From: Phalacrocorax aristotelis
Taxonomy: Eukaryota > Chordata > Aves > Suliformes > Phalacrocoracidae
Length of the DNA: 64,000 nt
Assembly (NCBI RefSeq): GCF_949628215.1
Contig: NC_134279.1
Coordinates: 50,456,266-50,520,265, forward strand
Direction of reading: 5' to 3'
Both the position numbers and the translations under genes were made by a program. Shown piece by piece: positions 26,101 to 38,355 of this stretch (within the stretch, counting starts at the first letter, position 1; each line of letters starts with the position of its first letter). The notes beneath the pieces were generated by a model, which had not been told where the DNA came from, made no database searches, and saw nothing but the letters and a program-made list of their open reading frames with translations.

Positions 26101-29100
26101 GGCTACAGGTGGAAGGAGAAAGAAATGTGAACAAAATGCTCAAAAAGCTTGGATTTCACCTTAGTGGCAACAGCAGGCAAATGACCTGCTTATGCCATGG
26201 CTCACCAGATGGACTCTCTTCTGCTTTTGGAGGACCAGAAGTGTTGGTGAGAAAGGCACACCCAAGCTCTCTTTCAGCAAAACCTCTCATCCTTTGCACC
26301 AGAAGAACAAGATGAGCCAGAAAGAATAATGGTCAATCAAAGTGGCGGCAGAAACCACAGTTTGCCTTGGGAAGAAATCTCCAGATACTTACGCATTTTA
26401 TAAGAAGCTGCTTTTGACGGTTAAAAGAGTCTGGAAACACAACATACCGATTGGCCAAATACTGTGATCAAGAAGCAAGCAGACCATGCAGTTGCTCCCT
26501 ACCAGTTTTTCAGAGCATCGTAACTTGCGGTATCAAAGATTTTAAAGGTGTTTTGTAGCTCAGTCTGCGCCCACACTCTGTTACTTAGAAGAGAGGTCAG
26601 TAATTATAAAGGAGTGAGTCTGTTTACACAAGGCAAAGCACCATACTCAGGACACTGATCTATAGTGAATCAGCTTTGAATTACAGTAATTGTATATGGG
26701 ACAACCTCTCTCTGTCTAATTGGTTTTGCAAAGTTTGTTCTCTTAGCTCAAGGGTTATGCACAAGCAAAAGAAGAATCCCAGTAGCAAGGCTACCTCTGG
26801 TGGGTATTCTGTATTTAAGGTAACTGCAGTCATAAGGCTTGCTTAAGGTTATCCGCTGTTACGTCTTGTCTTTCTTTTAATCTTGCTAAGCTTTCTCTAT
26901 TAGGCAGATACCCAATGTAGAAAAAAATTCATCCCTACGCTTTTCTGTCTTCGTATTTCAATGAAAATTTTTCATCTCTTTGAGAAAGATAAACAAAAAA
27001 ACCCCATTTTTGTCTATAGTAAAAAAAAAACCAGATCACGAGCATCGAATTGTAGCAAAGTGCTGAAGTGCCATCTTGTTTTTAAAGCACAACTTTAATT
27101 CAGGGATCTGGAGGTGTTTGGATTAGACATAGCCTTTTCTCAGGCTACACCCACCATCTGAATTACACCAGTATTTAAACCTTTGAGCAGTTACATATAA
27201 TTTGCATCAACTTAGTTCCCAAAATGCTACATCTGCATTCCTGCAAGAGGTGTACATGCACCATCCTCTGAGAGCTGGAAACAGTTCTGTTAAGATAGCC
27301 ACGTCCAGCTGCAGAACGTATGCCTTCTGCACGTACCGGGTGGGATAAAGCAGTAGAAGTGGCTGGGATGGAGAAGGGGAAGTGCGGGGGGCGGGGGGTG
27401 GAAGAAGAGAGGAGCAGGAGCCAGAGTGTCAGGAGATGTCAGAGGGAAGACAGGTAAAGCAGAATAGGAAGACAGCCGAGAGCGGCAGGCTGTGAAGATC
27501 CAGCAACTGCAGTATACTCCTCTACTGACCCCATTACTCCCTAAATTAAGCACTCCTTGGCTGTCCTCTGAAACCCCAACCAAAATGTGCCTCCCCACCC
27601 ACAGAAGCCTACGAGGTTAGTAACTGCTGTTACCACCTTTTTTCAAGTTTTGCTGAGAGGCAGTAGATCTAAGCTGATCCTCTAAGAAAAAAAACATTGA
27701 AATTAAAAATATGTATTATCCCAAGCAACCATTCTTTAGATTTAAAAGCAAGATTAGTTACATTGAAAGTACACTAAGGCTGCAAAGCATCCAGAAGCCA
27801 GCAAGCGTAGCAGCCACTCATTCCCCTTCCTTTATGGATGGGATACAGTCTGTTTGTATGATTCCAAAATTCCTTTTACAGAGATCCCTTGTTTCACTCA
27901 CTGCACAGAAGGCTGTGTTCTTGTGATGAATGGGGATGGCGTAATAAAGGAGAAAGGCTTCTGGTTTGTTCCAGCTTTCAAGACAGTAAATAAGACAATG
28001 TCTTGCAAGAGAAAGGATGGTGTTACAGACCCAGCAGGTCTAAGTACCAACCAGGACAATTTAATTCTCTCCCCATTTCTGCCAGGTGCTGCACAGGCAA
28101 CCCAGCAGGTTGTGCGGTTTGGCGAGTACCCTGTCTGTCATACCAGTGGTCATGTTTTGGCAGTACTAACCGCAACTGCAGTCAAGACGGAGGGAGCTAT
28201 GCTGCAGTCACATAAAGTACTGTAAAATGTATCCTATTTTTATACATCTGACTTCAGGTTCTCAAAATTACCTGGCAACCTTGGTTTCAAATTCTGTACC
28301 TCAGAGCTCCATATGTAACACAAGCACAATATCCTCTGTCTTTCTAGATATCGGGAAGATTACAACATACACTAATCCAAAAAGAGGTCTAAAGCCCTCA
28401 AACAAGGCTGATTTAGTTCGATACCAGCATGCCTCCAAGGATCGTGGAATTAGGTGATACAGGGAGAGCACCATAGGAAAACTGGTAAGAAAGTGAATCA
28501 TCTCAGTGCAAGGTTTGGACGCTTCACAAAATAAGCAGGGCTCGAGGCCACACACTGAGTGCTGAACATGAACACCCTGCGTGTTGTTGGCTGGGGCAGA
28601 GACTTTGTGAAGGGCCAGTGTGGGGAAGAAGAGAGGATGTGCGATTAAGAGCCCATGTGCACAGGGGAGCAGGTTACATATGGGCACTTACTGTGATCCT
28701 GGTGTTTTCTTATTTTGCAGTGTTGGATGTACAAGCTAGATGGCTAGAGATTTTATTTTTTAAACTGAGGGCTGCATATCAGTGTGGAGAATATAAGATA
28801 CAGCAGAACGTAGCTTCCACGTGCCTGTCCGGGGAAAGGCAGAATTGCAGCTGTTAGGCCTGGAGAGGACAATAAAGCAACTTGTAACAGTCCCCGCTTG
28901 CCCAAGGCGCACATCACAACCTCCTACCAGGCCATTTACACCAACCTCTGCTCTGCCAGCAGGTACAACATGTTGCATTTGCTCTGCGAGGATCTTGATT
29001 ATACCTCTGCCCCCCAAAGCAGCAACCCACTAATTTTCTCCTTCAACCTCTGATCAGAGTGTGTATTTATTTCTCCCACCTGTGACTGCTCAACTGATTA

Positions 29101-32100
29101 TCTGCCTCCTTTTCATCGAGTAGCCTGCGAGCGCAGTGCACGCCCAAACAATTCAAGATAAAAATCCCAGCCACCTAAATGGGTTTGAAACGAAGCCAGG
29201 TCAACTTTGCCTATCCTCATACCAAGCTCCTGCTTTCAATAATGTCTCTGTTACACAACATCAGAACAACATCCTGGCACGAATCCTGCTTCCCACGGCC
29301 CTCAGTGCGAGGGCTACCCGCAGTCAGAAATGCTGGCTCAAACCACCATTTCTTTTTGGCTTTCGATTTTCACCCCTGCTCTGACCATGCAGGACGAAGG
29401 CAGCACAGCGTGAGCCCGTACAGAATCGTCTCCCAGCCACCAAACAGGCAGACACCTGGCTGGGCAGTACCTGTGCTACATGGAGATCTACCTCTGCTAC
29501 GTGGAGGTTAACTGTCTTCACCAAACAACCCTGGTGTGGTCAGCCACAGCCTGCGCCGGTGCTTGTGATTTCCTGTTTCTGAAAGCAGCAATACCAGCCA
29601 GACCATCGGTCTCCTTAATTTAGAAAGCTGTTCTATGTTTTCTTTGTGATCTGGTTCCACACCTCCACACGCAGGCTGAGGACGCGACAGCGCTGAGGTT
29701 ACAAGACACTTTCCCTGATTAAAATACTCGGCGAGAAAACCCATGAGGGTTATTCATTGTAAACATTTCCCACAGACTAAACGCAACAGGTACCAGCAAG
29801 CAGTCTTGCTCTTCTGCATTTTCTGGTGCAACACAACAACAAAGGAGCATATTCAAGAGTCACGATATGGAATGAGGTATATCTGCTTAATTTTACCTGT
29901 GTGAACATTTTAAATTTGCGGTTGAAGGTTTATGCCAATTATACTTCTCAGATATTGGTATCTGCTGGGTAGTTTATTATTTAAAGGGAAAAAAAGAGTA
30001 GTAGCAGGGTTTTCCCCTGCATAAGGCATGAAACTGATCCCTGCTGCTATAAATCACAAGCAAGGGCAGAGCTAATCTAGGGATTTTTGACACCTGTTCC
30101 TGCAGTTTCTAAACTGCAGTCTCAAACCTTTGAAGTGTTTTGAAATCTAAGCTCTTGCTACAGCTGCTAAAATATGAGGTTTGTTTTCTGGTATTGAATA
30201 TTTCTCAGAGGCACTACCTTCTGCAGTGACATTTACAGATGCCAATCTGACAACCTGTCCTATGCAGACAAGCTCCCGTGCCTCTGGGGCTCTCCACGGG
30301 CCCATGTGCCAGCCAAGTTGGAAAGTCAGAGTTCCAGCAACAAACAGCTGTAGCGAAAGCACAATACGTGCTGCAACACGTACCAGGAACACCTAAATCA
30401 CATCACTACAAAACACCAGCCTCCACTAGGCATATATAAAAAACCACTTGAAAGACACATGGATTTGAGATGGAATATGACAGTTGCGATCCTAATAGGA
30501 TTCAGCATTTTAACCCCGGACTGTGCAGTATCTGGCAACCTGATTTTGACATTGTTTTTAAACACAGATATCTAATCCATAAAAGGAAACAATAGCATTC
30601 ATAACTTTATATTCTAGAGAAATACAGTGAAAAATTGCTTTATGTTTTTTCCTGAAGACATAGACCACCTAAAAAGATGAATAAATAAAAATGCAAAAAC
30701 TAGTAAACATACTAACTCCAGCTTTTTTTCTTAGCAAGATATTCAAGTTTCCAGGTTTGTTTGGTTATGAAAGCTTCTAAACGCAAGTCACATAAATTAC
30801 CTATACTAAATATTTGGTTTGCAACAATAAAAAAGGACTTATTATGTTAGTCTTAGTCTTCTAAAGTCATGCTAATAGAAACACTAATCAAAGACTGCAA
30901 TCACATTTTCAGTCTACTAGTAGGTGGATTTCATTGAGCAATAAGATTTGTAACTTTATCCTGATGCAATATATGTAAAGCTGAATTCATTCAGTTGCTA
31001 ATGAAATGTGATTTGGGGACTCTCTTGCTCCAGCTGGGTGATAATTAGGGCTTATCACAGATAGGTCTAGGAAAAGGCTGGGAAATACTTAAGCTTGTTT
31101 TGCAGTTATTCTGAGCTCTTAGGAAAGGAGCAACTCTTCTACAATAGCAGCCTGAAGTTTTTCTGCCTATGCAAGAGAGGTAATGATGAGGTTTTTAACT
31201 TATTTGTAGATGATATGGTTCTATGAAGTCTGACACAAGACTACTTTAATAAGCCTCTCTGGTTTAGTGTCTTTGAAAGTGTGAGATGGGTAGTTTGCCT
31301 TCTCAGGTAAAATGTTCATTAAGCAACTGGCTTCAGAGAAACCTTGCAGAACTTGCTCTATATGATGCCTGTTAACTTGAAATTCTGCTTTTGATAGTTG
31401 CCTGCCAACACAAGCAACTCTGTGTAGGTTTCCCAAAACAAAAAGAGGATCCTAAAGGTAGTTCTTGCTTATAGGGAAAACAAAGTGTTGCATTCCTCTC
31501 TCCTTGATGAGTGTTATCATAGCTCCATGTTAACTCTAAGCAGAAGGATCTCTCAGGCATCTAAGTTACTAAATAATCTTAAAAATAATCAATGTAATAA
31601 GAAGGTTGCTCCCACCCTCATAAAAATAAGTACTTTAAAAGCAGCTAAAGATAGAAGCTAGATCTGTGACTTGAAAGATATCTTGTCCATATATGCTATC
31701 AGTCGTCAAAAAGGGCAGAAAAAAACCACCCCAAATCCAAACTATGAGTAGCAAAATACGTGTCTCCTTAATGCAACCTGTAGCTCAGCTGCAGAGCAGA
31801 TTCTTGTTTAAAGCCATTCTCTCTGCAGGGAGCTGCTCCTCTTTCTCCTCCTTTCCTTCCTAAGGGTGGTCTTAAGCTCCTATTAAAGAAGAACTGCTGC
31901 CTGCGAACTGAAACCTTCATAATAGCTTTTAAAAAGCAGTTGTTTTTTCTGAATTGCAATACTTCAGATTTGGTGATTATAGGATAGAGAGGTTTTTCAA
32001 AATGGAGGGGAGAAACACAACTTCAAACATACCAAAGCACGGTAGAGAAAGCTTCCACCGTGCTTCTCCCAGTATATATCCATGGTATTTACACTATGTG

Positions 32101-33764
32101 TGTATGTATGGGGGGTTCTCTTGGGGGGAGGGGAGATTGTGGGTGGTTTGGGGGTTTTTTTTGTGTGGTTTTTTTTTTTTTTCCTTTCCCTGAGTAGCTT
32201 ATACAGTTGTGAAGCTTATACAGTTGTGAAGAGCTTTTAATGTCAAGGTGCTGGGAGGCACTTCAGCGCAGTCCAGACTTTCTAGCACTTGGGAGTACTG
32301 CTTGCTTCAGAGATGTAAGTCTGGGATAAGGAGTCATCCAGAGAATTGATAGGTCAGCAAACCTCAAGCTTACAGTTCAAGTCCTGCTTCTTCCTTAATC
32401 GTGTTACCTCCTTATCTCACTCCCTTTGAACCTATTTCAGTCTGTATTTGACTCAGGGTAAGGAAAAACAGTCATGAGACCTTCTCCTAATACAAGTCCT
32501 TTAAGTGGCAGGGTTCTGCCCTCATTAGCCAAGGACTAAATGCAGAAGTGGTTTTGTTCTTGTTTAATAGTGTCACAATCCAACTGGCATTGGGCCTGTG
32601 CTAGAGGCTACGGTGCCTCTGCTCTGGGGGCTACTTGCCCACAGTGTAGAAGGACAAGGCTCTGGGCTCTCCAGAGCCTGAGGATACTCAAAGACATGCT
32701 CCTGATCTCTGGGGCTGGGGCTGGCTGAGGATGCTGCCCATCCTTCCTTCCTGCTGAGTATAAGGCACTGCACTGAAAAAAATGCCAAATTTGTGAGGCC
32801 AGAAAGAGGAAAGATGAGTCTTTAGCATAAGCTAGTGTATTTTTCTGTGGAAGAAGTCTGATGTCTGTCTGTGCTCCAGAACCTTGTGTTTTATGCTCAA
32901 GTGTCCCTGGGGTTAACACACTGGAGAGTAGGTGTGGGAATCCAGCCTGTAGCCCTGCTTCAAGAGCAGTAAATCTAACCTGTCTCGCACACCGGTAGTG
33001 CCTCTGCTGTCTGAAGCTTCTTGGCTATCTGCATACCCTTATCCTGACTTCAAAGGAAAGCCTACTCAGCAATAAGAGCAAAGAGCCTTTGCTGCCAATG
33101 GGGAAAGGAATATTGCCTGCTGAGCGCAGCTGGGGCACAAAGATGGTTGAGTGGCTCAAGGATAGCCACCCTGCTCACTAACTTGCTATCCAGCATGTCT
33201 GCATATGGTTCTATTTGGCAGAAAATGCACTGGCATCTTGAGGTAGCTCATCTATCAAGGAAAGAGGTGGAGATAGGACGGCAGTGAAAAGATTTTATTA
33301 AACTTCTCTTTTCAGCAGATGGAGTTCCTGACTCTTGACTAGACTATGCCCTGGCCCACCACAGACACATGTACACAGATGGTGTGTCAGACCCTTGCTA
33401 GGGCTTGGCTGGCAGCAAGAACAGGATTTACTTTCCGAGAGATTTTTGAATGCAGGCTCAAGGTCCTGTGCTTTCCTGCCTGGGGAAGGGAACATTGCCT
33501 GTCTAGTCATGCAATGAGCTATGCTGCCCTGTTAACACGTGACAGTCAGGAGGACTGTTTAGTTAGGCCTTTTTTGAGGACGAGGGCAAAGGAGAAGCGG
33601 AAGAGTAAAACTGTAATAATATGAAATTCGCTTCTTCCTCAAGGCTTTTGTGAAAAATCATACAAATGCTTTTCTTACAGTCTGAGGACTGTCAGGGAAC
33701 TGACTTATGTTCCCAAAGCTTCTCTCCTTACTATGGTTACATTTAACTCTCTTGGAACAGAACA
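23103..33764. other. Intergenic region between ASAH1 and the TFIIE alpha homologue
   Basis: About 10.7 kb with no gene I can support. Open frames (for example at 23,286, 27,854 and 28,760) are short, overlap each other on both strands and match no family I know. The block at 24,540-25,080 has many homeobox-type TAATTA/ATTA words and might be conserved non-coding DNA. G-rich stretches lie at 27,355-27,410 and 32,107-32,157. A 17-bp direct duplication (GCTTATACAGTTGTGAA) sits at about 32,198-32,231. Moderately GC-rich sequence at 28,850-29,500 does not amount to a CpG island. Confidence 0.5.
32107..32157 (+). repeat. G-run cluster with quadruplex potential
   Basis: Runs of five to six, four, three and five G are separated by short loops (GGGGGG, GGGGGG-A-GGGG, GGG, GGGGG) and followed by a long T tract to about 32,182. 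This meets the usual G-quadruplex pattern. It is intergenic and its function is unknown. Confidence 0.6.
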
Positions 33765-33945
33765 GATGAATTTAAGTTGGACAGGACCTCTGGAGGCTGT
33801 CTGGTCCAACCCTTGCTCATGGCACAACTAATCTCAAAACAAGGTCAGGCTGCTCAGGCTCTTGTCCAATTGAAGTACAGAGATTCTACCTCTTCCCTGG
33901 GCAGCCTGTTCCAGTGTTCCCCCACTCTTCCTGTGGGAAATTTAG
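33765..33945 (-). mobile_element. CR1 LINE fragment, antisense
   Basis: TGGACAGGACCTCTGGAGGC, then GTCTGGTCCAACCC, and GGGCAGCCTGTTCCAGTG further on are the reverse complement of the CR1 3' region (CACTGGAACAGGCTGCCC in sense). It is a diverged, 5'-truncated copy with no coding capacity. Confidence 0.8.
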
Positions 33946-35256
33946 GTCAGCATGGTGCTATTGCCTTTGGGGTTTCCAGCCTCGGACCAGCAGGTTTACA
34001 TTTGGTTTAGGTTAATCAAAAGGCAGTGCTTCTCTTATGAGATGCCAATTTAAGCATAGCTCAACTACTGGCTACTGCAAGTAGGTTTTGTTTGTTTAAC
34101 TAGGATTTCTGACGAAGGTCACCTGGAAGCTCTGTGTAGCAATATGCAGTTACCTGGGCTAGAGCAAGGTGCCCCTCAGCAGGGGATGATGCCAGTGCCG
34201 GCAACGTACCACACCATAACATGCATCATGGGCACCACGTGCCTTCCTTCTGATCCAGGGGCTGCACCAGCACTATTCAGCTGCACATTGCACAGTTCTC
34301 TGCCAAGCAGTCTGGCTAGAGGCTGCAGTACCAAATGTTACTGCAGGATTTTAACTTGCCTCAAAGAAAGAAATTGGTATGTGGCTTTACTGAAACATAC
34401 CTCAATTTTTTTTCTTCTCCCTCCATTCCTTACAAATAAAACAGTTAGGATAGCTGGACTGATTAAAATCAGTTACATTCTAGTTAATGGGATTAGGAAT
34501 TGGTTATTGCCAGAAGCCCTATTTCTACAGGGGAGAAGAGTATTAAGGGGGAAAAAGTTCTGCTACAGAAGTTCCCTGGTGATTTAGTATGGCAGAACAA
34601 GCAGGCACAGCCCCAAACACGCTGTGCGGAGCGAGGATGGTACCAGACAAGATGGAGCATCCTGTGCCATAGTTTCGCTAGGGCTTTGTATGACCAGAGC
34701 AGCCAGCGGAAAAATTGCAAAGAGCAAGCTAAAAAGTGCTCAAGCACCTTTTGTGGCTTTGCCAGAAAGGGAGATAGTCTCATCTATTTCACATGTTGTT
34801 ATGAATTAAGCTAAAGATTTCTCTCCCAGCTTGTGTCCTGAGCTTTACTTTTGAAGGCATATCGTGTTCACTTTGGGTCTTGGCTGGCTGCGAATAACAG
34901 GACCTTCAGGCAGACCTAAACACACGCATTAACTGTGCCGTCCTCTGCAAAGAGGATTATTGTGAACTTTCTGTAACCCATTTTCCTAGATATCTTCTGT
35001 GGGTTTTTACACAAGAGGACATGAATGTGTCAGGTGTAATCATCATACCTGAAGATTAGGTAATCTTTGATATCTATCAATACCTTTCCCATGTGCAGGT
35101 TTAGGATTTTACATTAACCTAGTCAGAAAAGACTCCCAGAGAAGTGGAGCACAGCAAATGACCTGCTTCATGCCAGCCTGCGAGCTCTAGGAAAGGTTCA
35201 CCACAGCTCACCTCGCCTCCCTTCGGGCTTTTGTACAGCATTTCTCTTTCTGACAG
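33946..35256 (+). other. Upstream region of the TFIIE alpha homologue
   Basis: The first coding exon is preceded by a good splice acceptor (TTTCTCTTTCTGACAG, ending at 35,256), so at least one untranslated 5' exon lies upstream. I could not place it. No CpG island or TATA-type core promoter stands out in these 1.3 kb; CpGs are scattered near 34,190-34,260 and 34,610-34,680. The promoter may lie further upstream. Confidence 0.4.
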
Positions 35257-35270
35257 TGGTTCAGCTCCTG

Positions 35271-38200
35271 ATGGAAGAGCAAAACGTTATCACAGAGATC
35301 CCGGCGGCCCTAAAGCGCCTGGCCAAATATGTAGTGCACGGTTTCTACGGAGTAGAGTACTCCCTGGCCTTTGATATACTGATCCGCTACCCCTGCGTGA
35401 AGGAGGATGACTTGTTACAGCTGCTCAAGTATGAACGTAAACAACTGCGTACTGTCCTCAACACGCTCAAGGCAGACAAGTTTGTGAAGCTGCGTATGCG
35501 AGTTGAAACAGGGCCTAATGGGAAGAGCACAAGGCACAATTACTATTACATCAATTACAAGGTGCTGGTGGATGTGGTAAAATACAAACTGGATCATGTG
35601 CGCCGGAAAATAGAGGCGGAGGAGCGGGATTCAACTACCAGGTCCTCTTTTAAATGTCCATCTTGCTCCAGCACTTTCACGGACCTGGAAGTCAATCAGC
35701 TCTTTGATGTGTTTACAGGTACGTTGCTTATATTGCTTATTTGCTCTTATCTCAAAGAATAGCTCTGATAGCACAAAATGGTCTCCTCTGCGAGCTTTGC
35801 AATAAAAGCATGTTTGTTAGGATACGCTTCTTGTTTGCTGGTGGACAAGGTGAAGTCAGCGTACTGTCAGTTGGCAAAAATCACCCTTCTAAACGGAGGG
35901 AGTTTGTCAAGTTACTGAAGAGCAAACATCGAGGCTGGTGATGTATTTTGATAGAATATGCTTTAATTTTTTTTTTTTTTGCTTAAGACATAAATAGAGG
36001 TTTTTAGCATATATTTTGACTCTAAATGAGTGAGTTTCTTTGAACTTTATAACTCAAAACAACTAAAACGAGATGCTGCTTATATGTGCAAATGTCTTTT
36101 TCCTTACATCATGAACCAAGAAAAAGATGAGATCAGGGAAAACAAAAACCAACCCTATCTGATGATATGCCATGTCTAGCTAACTTAACTTTCCCTCCCA
36201 GTTTGTCTTGCAAGTGTGTGAATATCAGTCCTCAAAAAAAAAAAAAAAAAAAAAGGGGGAAAAAAGAAAACAACAAAAAAACCCACCCCAAACTGAAAAA
36301 CAAACCACCCACCAAACAAAACCCAAACCCCAAGCTGGCTTGCCTTTTAGCTTGAGGCTTGAGTTCCCCTAGTTAATGTGAACAAAGGGATAATGTCTAG
36401 CGAAGTCCAAATGCTTCGGTAATTGTCCAGGCTGTGGATTTCTTAACAAGGCATTCCTGATCTTCTGCATCCTATGAACATGAGAATTTCCGATTTGGAT
36501 AACGTTGCAGAGACTTTCCGCTGCACTTACTGCAACACTGAAGTAGAGGAAGATGCCTCGGCGCTTCCTAAGCACGACGCTCGAACCTTGCTAGCAAAAT
36601 TCAATGAGCAGATTGAACCTATCTTTACGCTGCTGCGTGAGACCGAAGATATTGTTCTGCCATATGACTTGCTGGAGCCTCAGCCAATGGAAATACCAGA
36701 ATTATCAGAAAGGTATAAATATAACCCTAGAACTTCTGATCGATACAAACACACACACCCCCACCCCACCCCCCCAACAACTTCCCGGTTGGAAAATCTT
36801 TAAAATACTGAACTTGGAGCGTACTCCCTACTCCATTCTGCTTTGTTCAGTACTGTCAGCCGCTTAATGAAGCAGCCTGTCATATCTGAGGCATTCTAAA
36901 TAATCATTATACATAGTTTTATTTTTGCTACCTTTTTTAAGAATTAATTTTCCAGACTTCTCCTTCAGCTAATGTTCATAGCCCTTTCTGTGAGACAGTA
37001 ACGTTTCTCTGTCAGAGTGCTTCACCCAGAGATGCACTACTGAAGAGACCGTGCCAAAACCAATGGTTCAGAATCACTTGCCTGGTGATGAGGTAATGGG
37101 GGATGCCAGTTGTTTTCATGCAGAGCATTTGTTAAAGCTAGTCTGCTGACAAACCAAGCTTTTTTGTCTTTTTTTTATTTTTGTCTTTTATTTTTGTCTT
37201 TTTTTTTTTTTTGTTTAAATGGGAACTGGGGGGTTCTTGCCTGAATTTAACCCATCCAAAATGGGTGATATTTTATTCAGCCTTGATCAGGTGGGTTCGA
37301 GCGTGCTGGAATCCCACAGCCAACCTGAAAAATGGGCCAACAGAAGTTCTTCTTTTGGAAATATGTACACCCAGAACGTAGTTATTGATGTCCAAGACAC
37401 TGAGCCCAAGAAGAAAATGAGAGAAAAAGCAACTAAAGAGCAACCTATCTGGATGTCAGAGAGCACTGTGGAAGGAGCAACAACAACCACCTCCAACAGC
37501 AGCAGCGTTGGTAAGCTTTAAGCATTGGCAAATACTTAAATTCAGCAGCCTTACTTCATTTAAATGTAGTTTTCCTATTGAAAATGTAGTGAGCTTGGTT
37601 TAGAATGTGGAGTAATGCTTCAGTGGTGCACCAGTGGCTATCAGACCTTAGTCTAAAGACTAGCTTTTAGGAACTGACTTAGGTAGTATTCCTAAAGCCA
37701 GAGGTCAGGTACCAGGTCCTGAAATTTTTGGCTCTAACCATGTGGTAACATTAGCAGTAAGGTTTAAAGTGGAAAGTGCTTGGAAATGCCTGCACTTCCA
37801 AGAGAATTCTAAAGTGTGGGTAAAAAAGATCCAGAGTAGAAAAAAATAATTTCTGTAGGATGCTTGGGGTAACTGTAAACTACTGCTACCTCTAACACTT
37901 AGTATTGTGTACTAGGAGTAAAGGCCTCTGAAGAAAGTGTTAAAGAAACTGTCACTGATAATGAAATCATCAAGACCCTTCTGATCCATGAATCCAAGCC
38001 ATTGCCCAGCACATACCAGGCTCCTGCTGTCAAAAGCAAACCACCTGGCTCAGGCAGCGATACTGGAGAGGCTGAAGGTGCTCAGTGCTCAAGAACAGGA
38101 ATGAAAATAGCTGGCAGCAACTTCGACCAAGAGGAAGAACAGGAAACGCAAGGTCCGATCGTGATGGTGGCTGGTCAGCCTCATTCATATGGTGAAGTTA

Positions 38201-38295
38201 GTGAAAATCCAGATCTTGTGTCTTTCATGACAAATGAAGAGAGAGCAGCTTATATAAAAGTTGGACAAGAAATGTTCCAGTCTGTCTTTGAATAA
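35271..38295 (+). CDS. TFIIE alpha subunit homologue, probable diverged paralogue of GTF2E1
   Basis: Coding exons 35271-35718, 36511-36712, 37281-37510 and 37916-38295 join in phase to 1,260 nt, 419 residues plus stop (human TFIIE alpha has 439). TFIIE alpha helps recruit and regulate TFIIH in the Pol II pre-initiation complex. I chose the ATG at 35,271 because [20 protein letters not shown] aligns without gap to the human N-terminus. A winged helix covers about residues 10-105. A zinc ribbon has Cys129, 132, 154 and 157, at the same numbers as human. FNEQIEPI follows at 180-187, and the C-terminal PIVMVAG motif is at 374-380. The middle (about 217-370) is diverged and mostly non-acidic. It lies between ASAH1 and PCM1, whereas human GTF2E1 is on a different chromosome, so I infer a second copy. 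It is not a processed copy, since it has introns. It could still be the species' only GTF2E1 if relocated. The third coding exon start (37,281) is the least certain border. Confidence 0.9.
36234..36330 (+). repeat. Poly(A) run followed by A/C-rich low-complexity tract
   Basis: A run of about 21 A is followed by GGGGGAAAAAAG and then A/C-rich sequence (repeated AAACC and AAAAC words). It may be the tail of a retroposed sequence, but no body is recognisable upstream. Confidence 0.6.
37165..37215 (+). repeat. TTTTTGTC-type T-rich microsatellite
   Basis: Irregular tandem copies of TTTTTGTCTTT end in a 14-T run. The tract lies about 65 bases upstream of the inferred acceptor at 37,280 and is the nearest long pyrimidine tract to it. 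Confidence 0.7.
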
Positions 38296-38349
38296 ATACT
38301 CATGTATGAACATGCAAGCTTGTATAGAATAGGTAAAGGCTTCTTTTGA

Positions 38350-38355
38350 AATAAA
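38350..38355 (+). promoter_or_regulatory. Polyadenylation signal of the TFIIE alpha homologue
   Basis: AATAAA lies 55 bases after the TAA stop, which would give a very short 3' untranslated region. PCM1 approaches from the opposite strand, so the two genes converge here. Confidence 0.7.

Larger units (their letters stand above)
35719..37915 (+). other. Introns of the TFIIE alpha homologue
   Basis: Introns 35719-36510, 36713-37280 and 37511-37915 open GTACGT, GTATAA and GTAAGC and close with CAG, CAG and TAG. The first holds an A21-type run at about 36,234-36,254 followed by 80 bases of A/C-rich sequence. The second holds a CA/C-rich patch at about 36,750-36,775 and a T-rich TTTTTGTC tandem tract at about 37,165-37,215. 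Confidence 0.8.

Noticed and set aside
27854-29511. Overlapping open frames in the intergenic region
   Set aside because: Frames on both strands, no recognisable domains, no consistent splice signals.
35256-35270. Translation starting at GTG 35,256
   Set aside because: This base triplet straddles the splice acceptor; the ATG at 35,271 matches the family N-terminus exactly.
37219-37280. Extension of the third coding exon of the TFIIE alpha homologue upstream to the ATG at 37,219
   Set aside because: There is no acceptor AG at its left end and the residues have no family counterpart; the CAG at 37,278-37,280 gives the right phase.
37281-37290. Alternative acceptor at 37,289-37,290 (GATCAG)
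   Set aside because: It shifts by 10 nt and breaks the frame relative to the upstream exon.
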